Below are positions 45,393 through 54,274 of a stretch of 64,000 bases of DNA, piece by piece. The notes under the pieces are model-generated. The model saw nothing but the letters and a program-made list of their open reading frames with translations, did no database searches and was not told the DNA's origin. Within the stretch, counting starts at the first letter, position 1. Every line of letters starts with the position of its first letter. The translations under genes were made by a program, and so were the position numbers. Origin of the DNA: Marivivens niveibacter (GTDB lineage Bacteria > Pseudomonadota > Alphaproteobacteria > Rhodobacterales > Rhodobacteraceae); assembly GCF_002150005.2 (NCBI RefSeq), contig NZ_MSPP01000002.1:62001-126000 (forward strand), in the 5' to 3' direction.

Positions 45393-46559
45393 ATGCGTGT
45401 TATCGCCACCCTTGCCGCGCTTTGCTGCGCTACAGCTGTATCTGCACAAACTTGCGGAGGCTCTTTCAGCAGTTTTCTGTCGGACGTAAAATCCGAAGCC
45501 ATCGCCCGCGGTCATGCACCTGCAACCGTGGACCGTTTTCTGGCGAACGCGCGTCAAGATGACGCCGTGATCCGCGCAGACCGCGCGCAGGGCGTATTCC
45601 AAATGGATTTTGTGACCTTTTCGCGTCGCCTGATTTCGCAAAATCGCATGGATAATGGCCGCTATTACGCGAACAATCAGGACGCCATATTTGACCGCAT
45701 CGAACGTGAATATGGTATCCCGCGCGGGGTGCTACTGGCGTTCTGGGCATTTGAAACCGATTTCGGGCAAGTTCAGGGCGATTTCAACACGTTGAACGCG
45801 CTATTGACCTTGGCGCATGATTGTCGCCGTCCCGAATTGTTCCAGCCGCAGGTTTATGCCGCGTTAGAACTGTATGAGCGCGGTGATTTTGACCCTGTCC
45901 GCACCACCGGCGCATGGGCAGGCGAAATCGGGCAGGTCCAAATGCTGCCTGAAGATATTATTCGCAATGGCCGCGATGGCGACGGCGATGGGCATGTCGA
46001 TCTGAAAAACTCGTCGGCAGATGCGCTTTTGTCGGGGGCATCGGTTTTGTCTTCGCTTGGGTGGCGTCCGAATGAACCATGGCTGCAAGAGGTCACCGTG
46101 CCTGCCGATCTTGATTGGTCACTGACGGGATTGAATCACGAAATGATGGGCCGCGAATGGGAACGGCTAGGCGTGCGTGCCACCAGCGGCGATATCGCAG
46201 GAAACCTGCCCGCGTCCATTCTGCTACCTGTGGGGCGCAAAGGACCCGCATTCATCGCATACCCGAATTTTCAGGTATATTTCGAATGGAACAAATCCAT
46301 GGTCTATGTGACCACCGCTGCTTATTTTGGGACCCGCCTGATGGGCGCACCAGCTTATGACGCTGGCAATCCGGACCCTGCCCTATCTGGCGAAGAGGTC
46401 ATGGCACTACAGCGGAAACTGGAATCCATGGGCTATGACGTTGGCGGGGTCGACGGGATTATCGGCGCAATGACCCGCGAGGCCGTTCAATCCGAACAGG
46501 AACGGTTGGGGCTGCCCGCTGACGCATGGCCGACGCGTGACCTGCTGAACCGACTGTAA
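45393..46559 (+). CDS. lytic murein transglycosylase (MltB type)
   Basis: A 388-aa periplasmic protein. It has a signal peptide with cleavage around AVSA-QT (residue 18). The SLT_2 domain holds catalytic Glu121 in WAFETDFGQVQG. A C-terminal peptidoglycan-binding domain (about 330-388) has LQRKLESMGYDVGGVDGI. It cleaves glycan strands to anhydromuropeptides. It is not lipidated, so it is a soluble MltB-like form. It has an AAAGGAGCC ribosome binding site. Confidence 0.93.
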   Translation: MRVIATLAALCCATAVSAQTCGGSFSSFLSDVKSEAIARGHAPATVDRFLANARQDDAVIRADRAQGVFQMDFVTFSRRLISQNRMDNGRYYANNQDAIFDRIEREYGIPRGVLLAFWAFETDFGQVQGDFNTLNALLTLAHDCRRPELFQPQVYAALELYERGDFDPVRTTGAWAGEIGQVQMLPEDIIRNGRDGDGDGHVDLKNSSADALLSGASVLSSLGWRPNEPWLQEVTVPADLDWSLTGLNHEMMGREWERLGVRATSGDIAGNLPASILLPVGRKGPAFIAYPNFQVYFEWNKSMVYVTTAAYFGTRLMGAPAYDAGNPDPALSGEEVMALQRKLESMGYDVGGVDGIIGAMTREAVQSEQERLGLPADAWPTRDLLNRL

Positions 46560-46564
46560 CGCGA

Positions 46565-47449
46565 TTGGTACGTTGGGGCATCTGCACGACAACCAACGCT
46601 CCGATCGGGGAGGTGGTTGAATTTGCCGTCCATCACCTGTCGCTGGGCGCAGATCACCTGTGGCTGCACCTTGATACCCCGTCGGATGACGTCGTCGATA
46701 AATTGGGGCACCTTGCCAACGTAACCATCATCCAATGCGACACGCCGTATTGGAACCAGCTTGGCGGGCGACCAGACGAACACCAGCTGCGTCAGGTCAT
46801 GAATATGCAAAGGGTCTACAACAACACCGTTGTGGATTGGGTCGCGCATATTGATGTCGATGAATTCATCGTTGGCGACGATATTTCCAGCGTCCTTGCC
46901 GACCACGATGGTGCGTTGATGGTGCGTATGAAACCATGGGAAGCGTTATTTTCACCGCATGATGGCAGCTGTTTCAACGCGCACCTTTTTCGAACAGCTT
47001 TGCGCGGCGATACGGCAAAGCAACGCCGACGCCAATCATTTCAGGAATACACCCCATTATTGCCCAAAGGCGCACTAAGCCATACAGCAGGCAAAGCATT
47101 TTTTAGGACGGGCACAGGCCTATCGCCGCGGATACACAGCGCGCGTTTGAACCACGCCCCCCTTGATCCTGTACCGTTCGAAGATCGGCTGCAATTACTG
47201 CATTTTCATGCCCAAAATCGCACAAACTGGTTGGCGCATTTGCCGTATCGATTGGAACACGGGGCGTATCGCGCCAACCCGAAATTGTCGGCGTTTTTAA
47301 AAGATGCTTCAGATGATGAGGTCAAAGATTTCTACAACCAGGTGATGCGCATCAAACCATGGCTGCGTGATAAATTGATAGCCGAAGGTTTGATGATCGA
47401 TATCGATCTGCACCTCGCCCTAAAGGTAGACGCCGTTATGCGACCATAG
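46565..47449 (+). CDS. glycosyltransferase family 2-like protein
   Basis: A 294-aa protein of the Glyco_tranf_2_4 type, with N-terminal WGICTTTNAPIGEVVEFAVH and the DxD metal/nucleotide site in HIDVDEFI (97-99). Substrate is unknown. The TTG start at 46565 is used; no good ribosome binding site is seen. The last 14 bases overlap the convergent smc gene. Confidence 0.82.
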   Translation: MVRWGICTTTNAPIGEVVEFAVHHLSLGADHLWLHLDTPSDDVVDKLGHLANVTIIQCDTPYWNQLGGRPDEHQLRQVMNMQRVYNNTVVDWVAHIDVDEFIVGDDISSVLADHDGALMVRMKPWEALFSPHDGSCFNAHLFRTALRGDTAKQRRRQSFQEYTPLLPKGALSHTAGKAFFRTGTGLSPRIHSARLNHAPLDPVPFEDRLQLLHFHAQNRTNWLAHLPYRLEHGAYRANPKLSAFLKDASDDEVKDFYNQVMRIKPWLRDKLIAEGLMIDIDLHLALKVDAVMRP

Positions 47450-50400
47450 CTTCGGCCTTTTTCAGGTCGACCGACACCAACTGACTGACCCCCTGTTCCT
47501 GCATCGTGACGCCGAATAGGCGATCCATACGCGCCATCGTGACGGCGTGGTGCGTGATGATCAGGAAACGCGTGTTTGTGCGGCGGGTCATTTCATCCAG
47601 CAGATCACAGAAACGGGTGACGTTCGCATCGTCCAGTGGCGCGTCGACCTCGTCCAGCACACAGATCGGCGCAGGGTTCGCAAGGAACACCGCAAAGATC
47701 AGCGCCAACGCTGTCAGCGTCTGTTCACCACCCGATAGCAGCGACAGAACCGACAGTTTTTTGCCTGGCGGTTGGCACATGATTTCCAGACCCGCCTCTA
47801 ACGGGTCATCGGATTCAACCAAAACCAGCTTCGCCTCGCCGCCGCCAAAAAGGTGCGTGAACAAGGTGCCAAAGTTTTCGTTCACCTGTTCAAACGCGGT
47901 CAGCAGGCGTTCGCGGCCTTCGCGGTTCAGGCCAAAGATACCTTGGCGCAGCGCTTTGATCGCTTCCTCTAGATCGGCCTTTTCACCGGTCAGCGTGTCG
48001 TATTCGGCCTGGACTTCGATCGCGTCCTCTTCGGCGCGCAGGTTCACAGCACCCAAGGCATCGCGCTGGCGTTTGTAGGTATTCACCTGATTTTCGATCT
48101 GCTCGGCGGGCGGCATATCTTCTGGATTGACGTCCAGAGCCTCTAGCAGCTTATCGGGTGTGGTATCTTGCGCTTCGGCAATGCGTTCAGTTGCATAGGT
48201 CACCGTTTCGCGGGCGGCTTCGTTGCGGGCTTCGGCGCGGGCGCGGGATTCTCGGGCCTCGGATGCCAGACGTTCGGCGTCGCGTTCTTCCATCTGGATA
48301 TCGCGCAGACCGTTTTCTGCCTCGGCCAATTTGTCAGCAGCGGCGCGGCGGCGTTCCTCGGCGTCCTCAATCGCGGCGTTCAGCTCTTCACGTTGTTCCG
48401 CGATTTCCTCAGGGGCTGCCATCGCCTCATACAGCTGATCTTCGCTGTCTTCTTTGCGCTCCACCAATTCAGAGGACCGTTTCGTCGCCGTATCCAAACG
48501 GTGACGCCAGCCGCTGATTTCTTTGGTGATCTCTTGGCTGCGTTTGGTGCGCGCATCGCCTTCGCGACGGACTTCGTCGAATGCGGCGCGTTTGGTCATC
48601 ATAGTCATCCGCGCGGCCTCGACCGCCATTTTGACGTCTTCAACGGCGGCGCGGGCATCGGATAGGTCGGGCAAGCTGCGCGCGGTCGCCTCGGCCTCAG
48701 ACAAAGCCTTGCGAGCGGTCAGCGCCTCTTCTTCGTGGCGACGCAGAGCCAGCTGAGATGTTTCGCGTTTCCCTTCGGCCAGATTGCGGTCCGCCTCGGC
48801 TCGCGATAGCGCGCGGGCGGCATCAGCCACCTGCTGGTCCGCAGCACGGCGGGCATTGCGGGCCATTTGATCCGCTTGGGTCAGGGTTTCCAAACGGGCC
48901 TGCATTTCTTCGTGCGCGGCGCGGGCCTGTTCGGCGCGATCCTCGGCGGCCTCTAGATCGGCGCGCAGAGCATTCAGGCGGTTGATTTGTTGCAGGCGTA
49001 GCGCGGCGGCAGATGGCGCGTCTTCGGCGCCGGCGCGATAGCCATCCCAGCGCCACAGATCACCCGCAAGGCTGACCAACCGCTGACCAGGTTTCAGCAT
49101 CGGCTGTAGGCGTTCGGCGTCGATGTTGTCTATCAACCCGATCTGCGCCATACGGCGGCGCAGTACATCGGGCACATCGACGAAATCGGTCAATGGACGC
49201 GCGCCATCTGGCAGGGATTGCGCCGCATCGTAATCGGGCAACTTCGACCAACCAGTTTTCAGATCGCCATCCAAAACAGGCGCACGCAAGTCATCGGCCA
49301 AGGCCGCGCCCAGCGCCTTTTCATAGCCCGATTTCACCGATAACAGATCAAGGATCTGCGCCCCTTCGGCGCTGTCACGTTCGACCAATTTGGCCAGACC
49401 GTTCACCTCGGCCCGCAGGGCGTTCACTTCGCCTTCGGCAGATGACCGCAGGGCGCGGGCGTCGACCTCGCGCGATTGCATTTCGGCGCGGGCGGTTTCA
49501 GCCTCGATCAATGTTTCTTCGGCATGTTCGGCGGTGGCAATGGCGGCGGCTTCGGCCTCTTCTGCGGCGGCGAATTGTTCTTCGGCGCGGGTCAGGGCGG
49601 CGTCAGCGTCCTGCATCGCGGTGCGGGCGCGAACGGCATCTTCTTCAGCCTTGGCCAATGTTTTGCGGCTGTCATCCAACAAACGTTGCGTGGATTGGTG
49701 ACGAGCAGACAGACGCGCGACATCTTCGGTCTGTTCCGACAACAGGGTTTCGCGTTCCTGCAACATAGAAGCGGCCTCGCGCGATGCGTCTTGCGCGGCC
49801 TCTAAACGCGCATCATGGCCTTGGCTCGCCTTGCTGATTTCGCGCGCTTCCCACTCCAGACGTTCGATCGTTTGTTCCGCGTCCACGTTCAGACCGCTTT
49901 CGCGTTCAATATCGCGGGCCAGCTGATCGATGCGGTTTTTCAGAGTCTGAATCGTCTCTAACGCGCGGATTTCCTGATCTTTGAGCGTATCGCGCTGCAC
50001 TTGCAGGCGTTGTAGGATCGCCGCGGCAATCGCCTCTTCTTCGCGTAGGGGCGGCAGTGCTTCTTCGCCTTGGACACGTTTTGCGGTGGTCGCGCGGGCG
50101 TGGCTTTCGGCCTGCGATGCGGCAACGGTGCGTTCGCGCAGAACGTCCACGGCGGCCAAACGCGCCTCTTCGGCTTCTTTCCAGCGGCGGTACAGCAACA
50201 TGCCTTCGGCGTGGCGCAGGTTTTCACCGATTTCGCGATACCGCGCCGCCTGACGCGCCTGTCGGGCTAATTGGTTCAGCTGATTGGCCAGTTGTTCGGT
50301 CACGTCATCGACGCGTTCCAAATTGGCCTCTGCTGCTTTTAGCTTCAGCTCTGCCTCGTGGCGACGCTGATATAGGCCGGAAATGCCTGCGGCTTCTTCC

Positions 50401-50891
50401 AAAATACGGCGACGCGCCTTGGGTTTCGCGTTAATTAGTTCGGAAATCTGGCCCTGACGGACCAGCGCGGGCGAATGCGCACCGGTCGAGGCATCCGCAA
50501 ACAACATCTGTACATCGCGGGCGCGCACGTCTTTGGTGCCGACCTTATAGGCCGATCCAATATCACGGGTGATACGGCGGACGATTTCCAAATTATCCGC
50601 ATCATTGAACGCGGCAGGGGCCAGACGTTCCTGATTGTCGATAATCAGCGATACTTCGGCGAAATTGCGGGCTGGGCGGGTTGCGGCACCAGCAAAGATC
50701 ACATCCTCCATTCCGCCGCCACGCATCGCCTTAGGGCGGTTTTCACCCATGACCCAGCGCAGCGCCTCTAGCAGGTTGGATTTACCGCAGCCGTTCGGAC
50801 CCACCACACCGGTCAGACCATCGGCGATGATCAGGTCGGTCGGGTCGACAAAGCTTTTAAAGCCGTTCAGCCGCAGTTTGGTAAACTTCAC
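47436..50891 (-). CDS. smc: chromosome segregation protein SMC
   Basis: A 1151-aa SMC with Walker A GPNGCGKSN (31-39), long coiled coils, a central hinge (about residues 510-640) and the C-terminal signature LLSGGEQTLTALAL with Walker B VLDEVDAPLDDANV. It forms the condensin core with ScpA and ScpB, neither of which is in the window. Length is normal for the family. It starts MKFTKLRLNGFKSF. It is divergent from the GNAT gene. Confidence 0.98.
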   Translation of the reverse strand: MKFTKLRLNGFKSFVDPTDLIIADGLTGVVGPNGCGKSNLLEALRWVMGENRPKAMRGGGMEDVIFAGAATRPARNFAEVSLIIDNQERLAPAAFNDADNLEIVRRITRDIGSAYKVGTKDVRARDVQMLFADASTGAHSPALVRQGQISELINAKPKARRRILEEAAGISGLYQRRHEAELKLKAAEANLERVDDVTEQLANQLNQLARQARQAARYREIGENLRHAEGMLLYRRWKEAEEARLAAVDVLRERTVAASQAESHARATTAKRVQGEEALPPLREEEAIAAAILQRLQVQRDTLKDQEIRALETIQTLKNRIDQLARDIERESGLNVDAEQTIERLEWEAREISKASQGHDARLEAAQDASREAASMLQERETLLSEQTEDVARLSARHQSTQRLLDDSRKTLAKAEEDAVRARTAMQDADAALTRAEEQFAAAEEAEAAAIATAEHAEETLIEAETARAEMQSREVDARALRSSAEGEVNALRAEVNGLAKLVERDSAEGAQILDLLSVKSGYEKALGAALADDLRAPVLDGDLKTGWSKLPDYDAAQSLPDGARPLTDFVDVPDVLRRRMAQIGLIDNIDAERLQPMLKPGQRLVSLAGDLWRWDGYRAGAEDAPSAAALRLQQINRLNALRADLEAAEDRAEQARAAHEEMQARLETLTQADQMARNARRAADQQVADAARALSRAEADRNLAEGKRETSQLALRRHEEEALTARKALSEAEATARSLPDLSDARAAVEDVKMAVEAARMTMMTKRAAFDEVRREGDARTKRSQEITKEISGWRHRLDTATKRSSELVERKEDSEDQLYEAMAAPEEIAEQREELNAAIEDAEERRRAAADKLAEAENGLRDIQMEERDAERLASEARESRARAEARNEAARETVTYATERIAEAQDTTPDKLLEALDVNPEDMPPAEQIENQVNTYKRQRDALGAVNLRAEEDAIEVQAEYDTLTGEKADLEEAIKALRQGIFGLNREGRERLLTAFEQVNENFGTLFTHLFGGGEAKLVLVESDDPLEAGLEIMCQPPGKKLSVLSLLSGGEQTLTALALIFAVFLANPAPICVLDEVDAPLDDANVTRFCDLLDEMTRRTNTRFLIITHHAVTMARMDRLFGVTMQEQGVSQLVSVDLKKAEAMVA

Positions 50892-51092
50892 GCGATATAC
50901 TCACTGATTCCGTTAGGGTCTGATCTTGCTGAACGCGCAGGGCCTGAGTCAATGGTGACCCACTTTATCTGGCCAGATGAGCGGTTTTATCCACAAGATA
51001 TCGCCATATCCAGCAGGTTTGCGACAGGTGATTGCAGTGACAAAGGGGCAATGATCTATTCGGAGGCAGCATATTTATTTTCGGATTTTCCC

Positions 51093-51566
51093 ATGATTCT
51101 GATTGAACGCACGTCCCCAAAACACCCGCAGGCAACGGCGCTGCTAAAGGCGTCGCACGCCCTAATGCAGAGCCTTTTCCCGCCCGAAGATAATTTCTAC
51201 CTAGAGATTGATGACCTTTGCGTGCCGTCGATCCGTTTTTTTACCGCGCGCAAAGGCGACACCATTTTCGGCACCGGCGCATTGGCGATCAAAGACGGGT
51301 ATGGAGAGGTCAAATCCATGTTCGTCGCCGAAAACGCCCGCGGATCGGGCGCGGCGGATGCCCTGCTCCGCCAGATCGAGGATGAAGCCCGCGCCGAAAA
51401 TCTGGACTGGCTAAAACTGGAAACCGGCAACCTGCTGCATGCCGCGCACAAGGTTTACGCCCGTCACGGTTTCACGAAATGTAGGCCATTTGGCGATTAT
51501 CCCGATGCGAACTCTTCGATTTTCATGGAAAAACGTCTAACTGCGTTGTCAGACGACGAAGGATAA
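51093..51566 (+). CDS. GNAT family N-acetyltransferase
   Basis: A 157-aa acetyltransferase beginning MILIERTSPKHPQ. The acetyl-CoA site is FVAENARGSGAADALLR (motif A), followed by KLETGNLLHAAHKVYARHGF. The substrate is unknown. Earlier in-frame starts at 51051 and 50952 exist, but the added residues are not family-like. The gene is four bases before ilvA, so they are likely co-transcribed. The 200 bases before it, after smc, hold no clear gene. Confidence 0.82.
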   Translation: MILIERTSPKHPQATALLKASHALMQSLFPPEDNFYLEIDDLCVPSIRFFTARKGDTIFGTGALAIKDGYGEVKSMFVAENARGSGAADALLRQIEDEARAENLDWLKLETGNLLHAAHKVYARHGFTKCRPFGDYPDANSSIFMEKRLTALSDDEG

Positions 51567-51570
51567 CACC

Positions 51571-52785
51571 GTGACCCTGACTGCAGACTACATCCAATCC
51601 ACCTATGAAAAGATCAAAGACGATACGATCCAAACGCCAACCGTGCGTGCATCGCGTCTATCCCCACGTTTGGGATTTGATCTGTTTCTGAAATTGGAAA
51701 ACCTGCAGCACACCAACGCGTTCAAAGCGCGCGGGGCCTTGGCGAAACTGCTGACGTTATCAGACGCCCAGAAACACGCAGGCGTTATTGCGTGCAGCGC
51801 GGGCAACCACGCCCAAGGCGTCGCATACCACGCCACCAATCTGGGCATTCCGTCCGTCATCGTCATGCCCGAAGGCACGCCGTTCAACAAAATCCAGCGT
51901 ACGCAGGATTTCGGGGCCAAGGTCGTCATCCACGGCAACGGGTTTGACGACAGCGTTGCCTTTACCAAAGATATGGCAGACCGCGATGGCCTGACCTTTA
52001 TTCACCCGTTCGATGATATCGACGTGGTCGCGGGCCAAGGCAGCGTTGCGATCGAAATGTTGGCGCAGCAGCCCGATCTGGACGTGATCGTTGTGCCCAT
52101 CGGCGGCGGCGGTCTGATCGCGGGCATGGCAACCGCGGCCAAGGCGATTAAACCCGACGTTCAAGTAATCGGCGCGCAGGCGCTGTTGTTTGACGCAGTG
52201 AAATCGGCCATCGACGGCACACCGCCTCATTTTGCGGGCGCATCACTGGCCGAAGGCATCGCCGTCAAAGCGCCGTCAGAAAACAACATCGGCATCATCC
52301 GCAACACCGTCGACCGTATCGAAACCGCGACCGAAGAAGAGATCGAAGACGCGATTTTCGACCTACTATCGAACGAAAAAATCGTGGCCGAAGGCGCGGC
52401 AGGCGCGGGCATGGCGGTGATCAATCAGCTGCGCGATGAATTGCAGGGCAAAAAGGTCGGGCTGGTTGTCTGCGGCGGCAATATCGACAGCCGCATTTTA
52501 TCAACGCTGATCCTGCGCGGATTGGTGCGCGACGGACGGATTACACGCCTGACGTTCGTCATTGACGACCGCCCCGGTCAGCTGTCGGAAATTTCGCGCC
52601 TGATCGGCGAAGCCGGCGCAAACGTGGTTGAGGTCATCCACCAACGCATGTTCCAGAGTGTCGCCTTGAAACAGGCCGAACTGGATGTGGTGATCGAAGC
52701 GCGCGATATTGAACATGTGCGCGACATCGTCGGCGTCTTGCGCGACAAAGGGTTCAACGTTTCGACAAACAACGAAACGCTGTAA
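51571..52785 (+). CDS. ilvA: threonine ammonia-lyase
   Basis: A 404-aa PLP-dependent threonine deaminase, making 2-oxobutanoate for isoleucine. The PLP lysine is Lys52 in NAFKARGALAKL, and the phosphate-binding loop is GGGGLIAG. A single C-terminal ACT domain (about 325-404) is present, as in the TIGR01127-type forms, suggesting allosteric control. It starts GTG with GAAGGATAACACC upstream. Confidence 0.93.
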   Translation: MTLTADYIQSTYEKIKDDTIQTPTVRASRLSPRLGFDLFLKLENLQHTNAFKARGALAKLLTLSDAQKHAGVIACSAGNHAQGVAYHATNLGIPSVIVMPEGTPFNKIQRTQDFGAKVVIHGNGFDDSVAFTKDMADRDGLTFIHPFDDIDVVAGQGSVAIEMLAQQPDLDVIVVPIGGGGLIAGMATAAKAIKPDVQVIGAQALLFDAVKSAIDGTPPHFAGASLAEGIAVKAPSENNIGIIRNTVDRIETATEEEIEDAIFDLLSNEKIVAEGAAGAGMAVINQLRDELQGKKVGLVVCGGNIDSRILSTLILRGLVRDGRITRLTFVIDDRPGQLSEISRLIGEAGANVVEVIHQRMFQSVALKQAELDVVIEARDIEHVRDIVGVLRDKGFNVSTNNETL

Positions 52786-52789
52786 CGCC

Positions 52790-52957
52790 TTAGCCTTCTT
52801 TTTTCGCGGCGGCTGCCTTTTTCATTTTTTCCAGAATGGCTTTTTTGTCATTGCGAGGATCAGCGGTCTGTTTGTTGCGGCCCTTTTTGTTCATGTCCAG
52901 GTCACGGGTGTAACCACTGTGAACGGACGACGGACCCGAAGTACGATAATCTGGCAT
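52790..52957 (-). CDS. small basic protein of unknown function
   Basis: A 55-aa protein, rich in Lys, Arg and Ala, starting MPDYRTSGPSSVHSGYTRD. Its C-terminal half is a lysine-rich helix (KKAILEKMKKAAAAKKEG). It has a strong ribosome binding site (AAAAGGAGCATACT). It sits between ilvA and cobO, divergent from cobO. No function can be assigned; a nucleic-acid-binding role would be a guess. Confidence 0.65.
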   Translation of the reverse strand: MPDYRTSGPSSVHSGYTRDLDMNKKGRNKQTADPRNDKKAILEKMKKAAAAKKEG

Positions 52958-52994
52958 AGTATGCTCCTTTTTCTGGGCTGATGCCCTATTCGTC

Positions 52995-53045
52995 GGACAT
53001 TGGCAATTGGCGGGTTGCGAAACCCTGCCATGCGCAGCAATGTCC
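52995..53045. promoter_or_regulatory. nested inverted repeat between the small basic gene and cobO
   Basis: GGACATTG and CAATGTCC are perfect 8-base arms about 35 bases apart. An inner stem GGGTT-GCGA-AACCC lies between them. The element lies between divergent genes, so it could be a cobO leader structure or an operator. It does not look like a cobalamin riboswitch. Confidence 0.45.
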
Positions 53046-53065
53046 ACCCAAACCGGAGGATACCA

Positions 53066-53674
53066 ATGTCAGACGAAAATCAACAGCACGCCGAACGCAT
53101 GAAAAAGGTCAAAGCGGCGCGCGACAAAATGATGGCCAAAAAGACCGATAAAAAGGGCCTGATCATCGTGTACACAGGCGACGGCAAAGGCAAATCAACG
53201 GCTGGCTTTGGCATGATTTTCCGTCACATCGGCCACGGCATAAAATGTGCGATTGTGCAGTTCATCAAAGGCAAATGGCCCAGCGGTGAACGCGACATGA
53301 TCAAAGAACGCTTTCCCGATATCTGCCCCGTTCACGTCATGGGCGAAGGTTTCACTTGGGAAACCCAAGACAAAGAGCGCGACAAAGAAATGGCCGCAGC
53401 CGCATGGGAAAAGTGCAAAGAATTGGTGCGCGACGAATCCAACAGCATGGTTCTGATGGACGAAATCAACATCGCACTGCGGTATGATTATCTGGATATC
53501 AACGACGTGGTGACTTTCCTGCGCGATGAAAAACCGCACATGACCCACGTGGTTCTAACGGGCCGCAATGCGCACCCCGACCTGATCGAAATCGCCGATC
53601 TGGTAACGGAAATGAAGCAGGTAAAACACCCGTTCAAATCCGGCATCGCCGCACAGGTAGGTGTAGAATATTGA
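53066..53674 (+). CDS. cobO: cob(I)yrinic acid a,c-diamide adenosyltransferase (CobO/BtuR)
   Basis: A 202-aa CobA/CobO-type adenosyltransferase. The P-loop GDGKGKSTAGFG (38-49) binds ATP, and IKGKWPSGERD and VLMDEINIALRYDYL follow. It adenosylates corrinoids in the aerobic B12 pathway. The ATG at 53066 has CCGGAGGATACCA upstream. It is a non-homologous counterpart of the PduO-type enzyme at 10.8 kb. Confidence 0.95.
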   Translation: MSDENQQHAERMKKVKAARDKMMAKKTDKKGLIIVYTGDGKGKSTAGFGMIFRHIGHGIKCAIVQFIKGKWPSGERDMIKERFPDICPVHVMGEGFTWETQDKERDKEMAAAAWEKCKELVRDESNSMVLMDEINIALRYDYLDINDVVTFLRDEKPHMTHVVLTGRNAHPDLIEIADLVTEMKQVKHPFKSGIAAQVGVEY

Positions 53675-53725
53675 ACTGGAATGACCCGCGAACAATCCTA
53701 AGTTAAATCCCGAAAGGGGTTTGAT

Positions 53726-54274
53726 ATGACAAAACTTTTAGGAATTTGCGGGTCGCTTCGCGACGGTTCATATAACTTGATGCTATTGAAACAGGCGGCC
53801 GAACGGTTTGGCGCGGATCAGTTCAACATCGCAGAAATCCGTATGGAATTATACGACGGCGATGTCGAAGAACGCGATGGCATCCCTGCCGCTGCGCAGG
53901 CGCTATACGACCAGATCAAGGCGTCGGACGCCGTGATCATCGCAACGCCCGAATACAACAAATCCATCCCTGGTGGTTTGAAAAACGCGCTGGATTGGGT
54001 CAGCCGCATCGAAGGTAACCCGTGGGAAAACAAACCCGTGTCGATAATCTCAGCAGCCGCAGGTCGCGGGGGCGGTGACCGGTCGCAATATGCGCTGCGC
54101 CACGCGCTGCAACCCTTTGCCCCGCTGCTGCTGAATGGCCGCGAAGTCCTTGTCGGCGGTGCGTTCAATGCCTTTGGCGACGACGGCAAACTAGCTGACG
54201 ATCAGGCGGTTAAGATGCTAGACACGCACCTAGGCGCGCTCAAAGACCTGATTACATACTCGCAGTCGGCTTAA
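53726..54274 (+). CDS. NADPH-dependent FMN reductase-like protein
   Basis: A 182-aa flavodoxin-like protein. It has GICGSLRDGSYN (FMN phosphate site) near the N-terminus and ATPEYNKSIPGGLKNALDW in the middle, the NADPH:FMN/chromate/quinone reductase pattern. The physiological substrate is not known. It has CGAAAGGGG upstream. Its last 23 bases overlap the convergent oxidoreductase gene. Confidence 0.87.
   Translation: MTKLLGICGSLRDGSYNLMLLKQAAERFGADQFNIAEIRMELYDGDVEERDGIPAAAQALYDQIKASDAVIIATPEYNKSIPGGLKNALDWVSRIEGNPWENKPVSIISAAAGRGGGDRSQYALRHALQPFAPLLLNGREVLVGGAFNAFGDDGKLADDQAVKMLDTHLGALKDLITYSQSA

Noticed and set aside
50952-51092. N-terminal extension of the GNAT gene
   Set aside because: The extra 47 residues have no family match and the internal ATG starts a normal GNAT N-terminus.
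52958-53065. Cobalamin riboswitch before cobO
   Set aside because: About 108 bases with nested stems but no B12 box; too short for the class.
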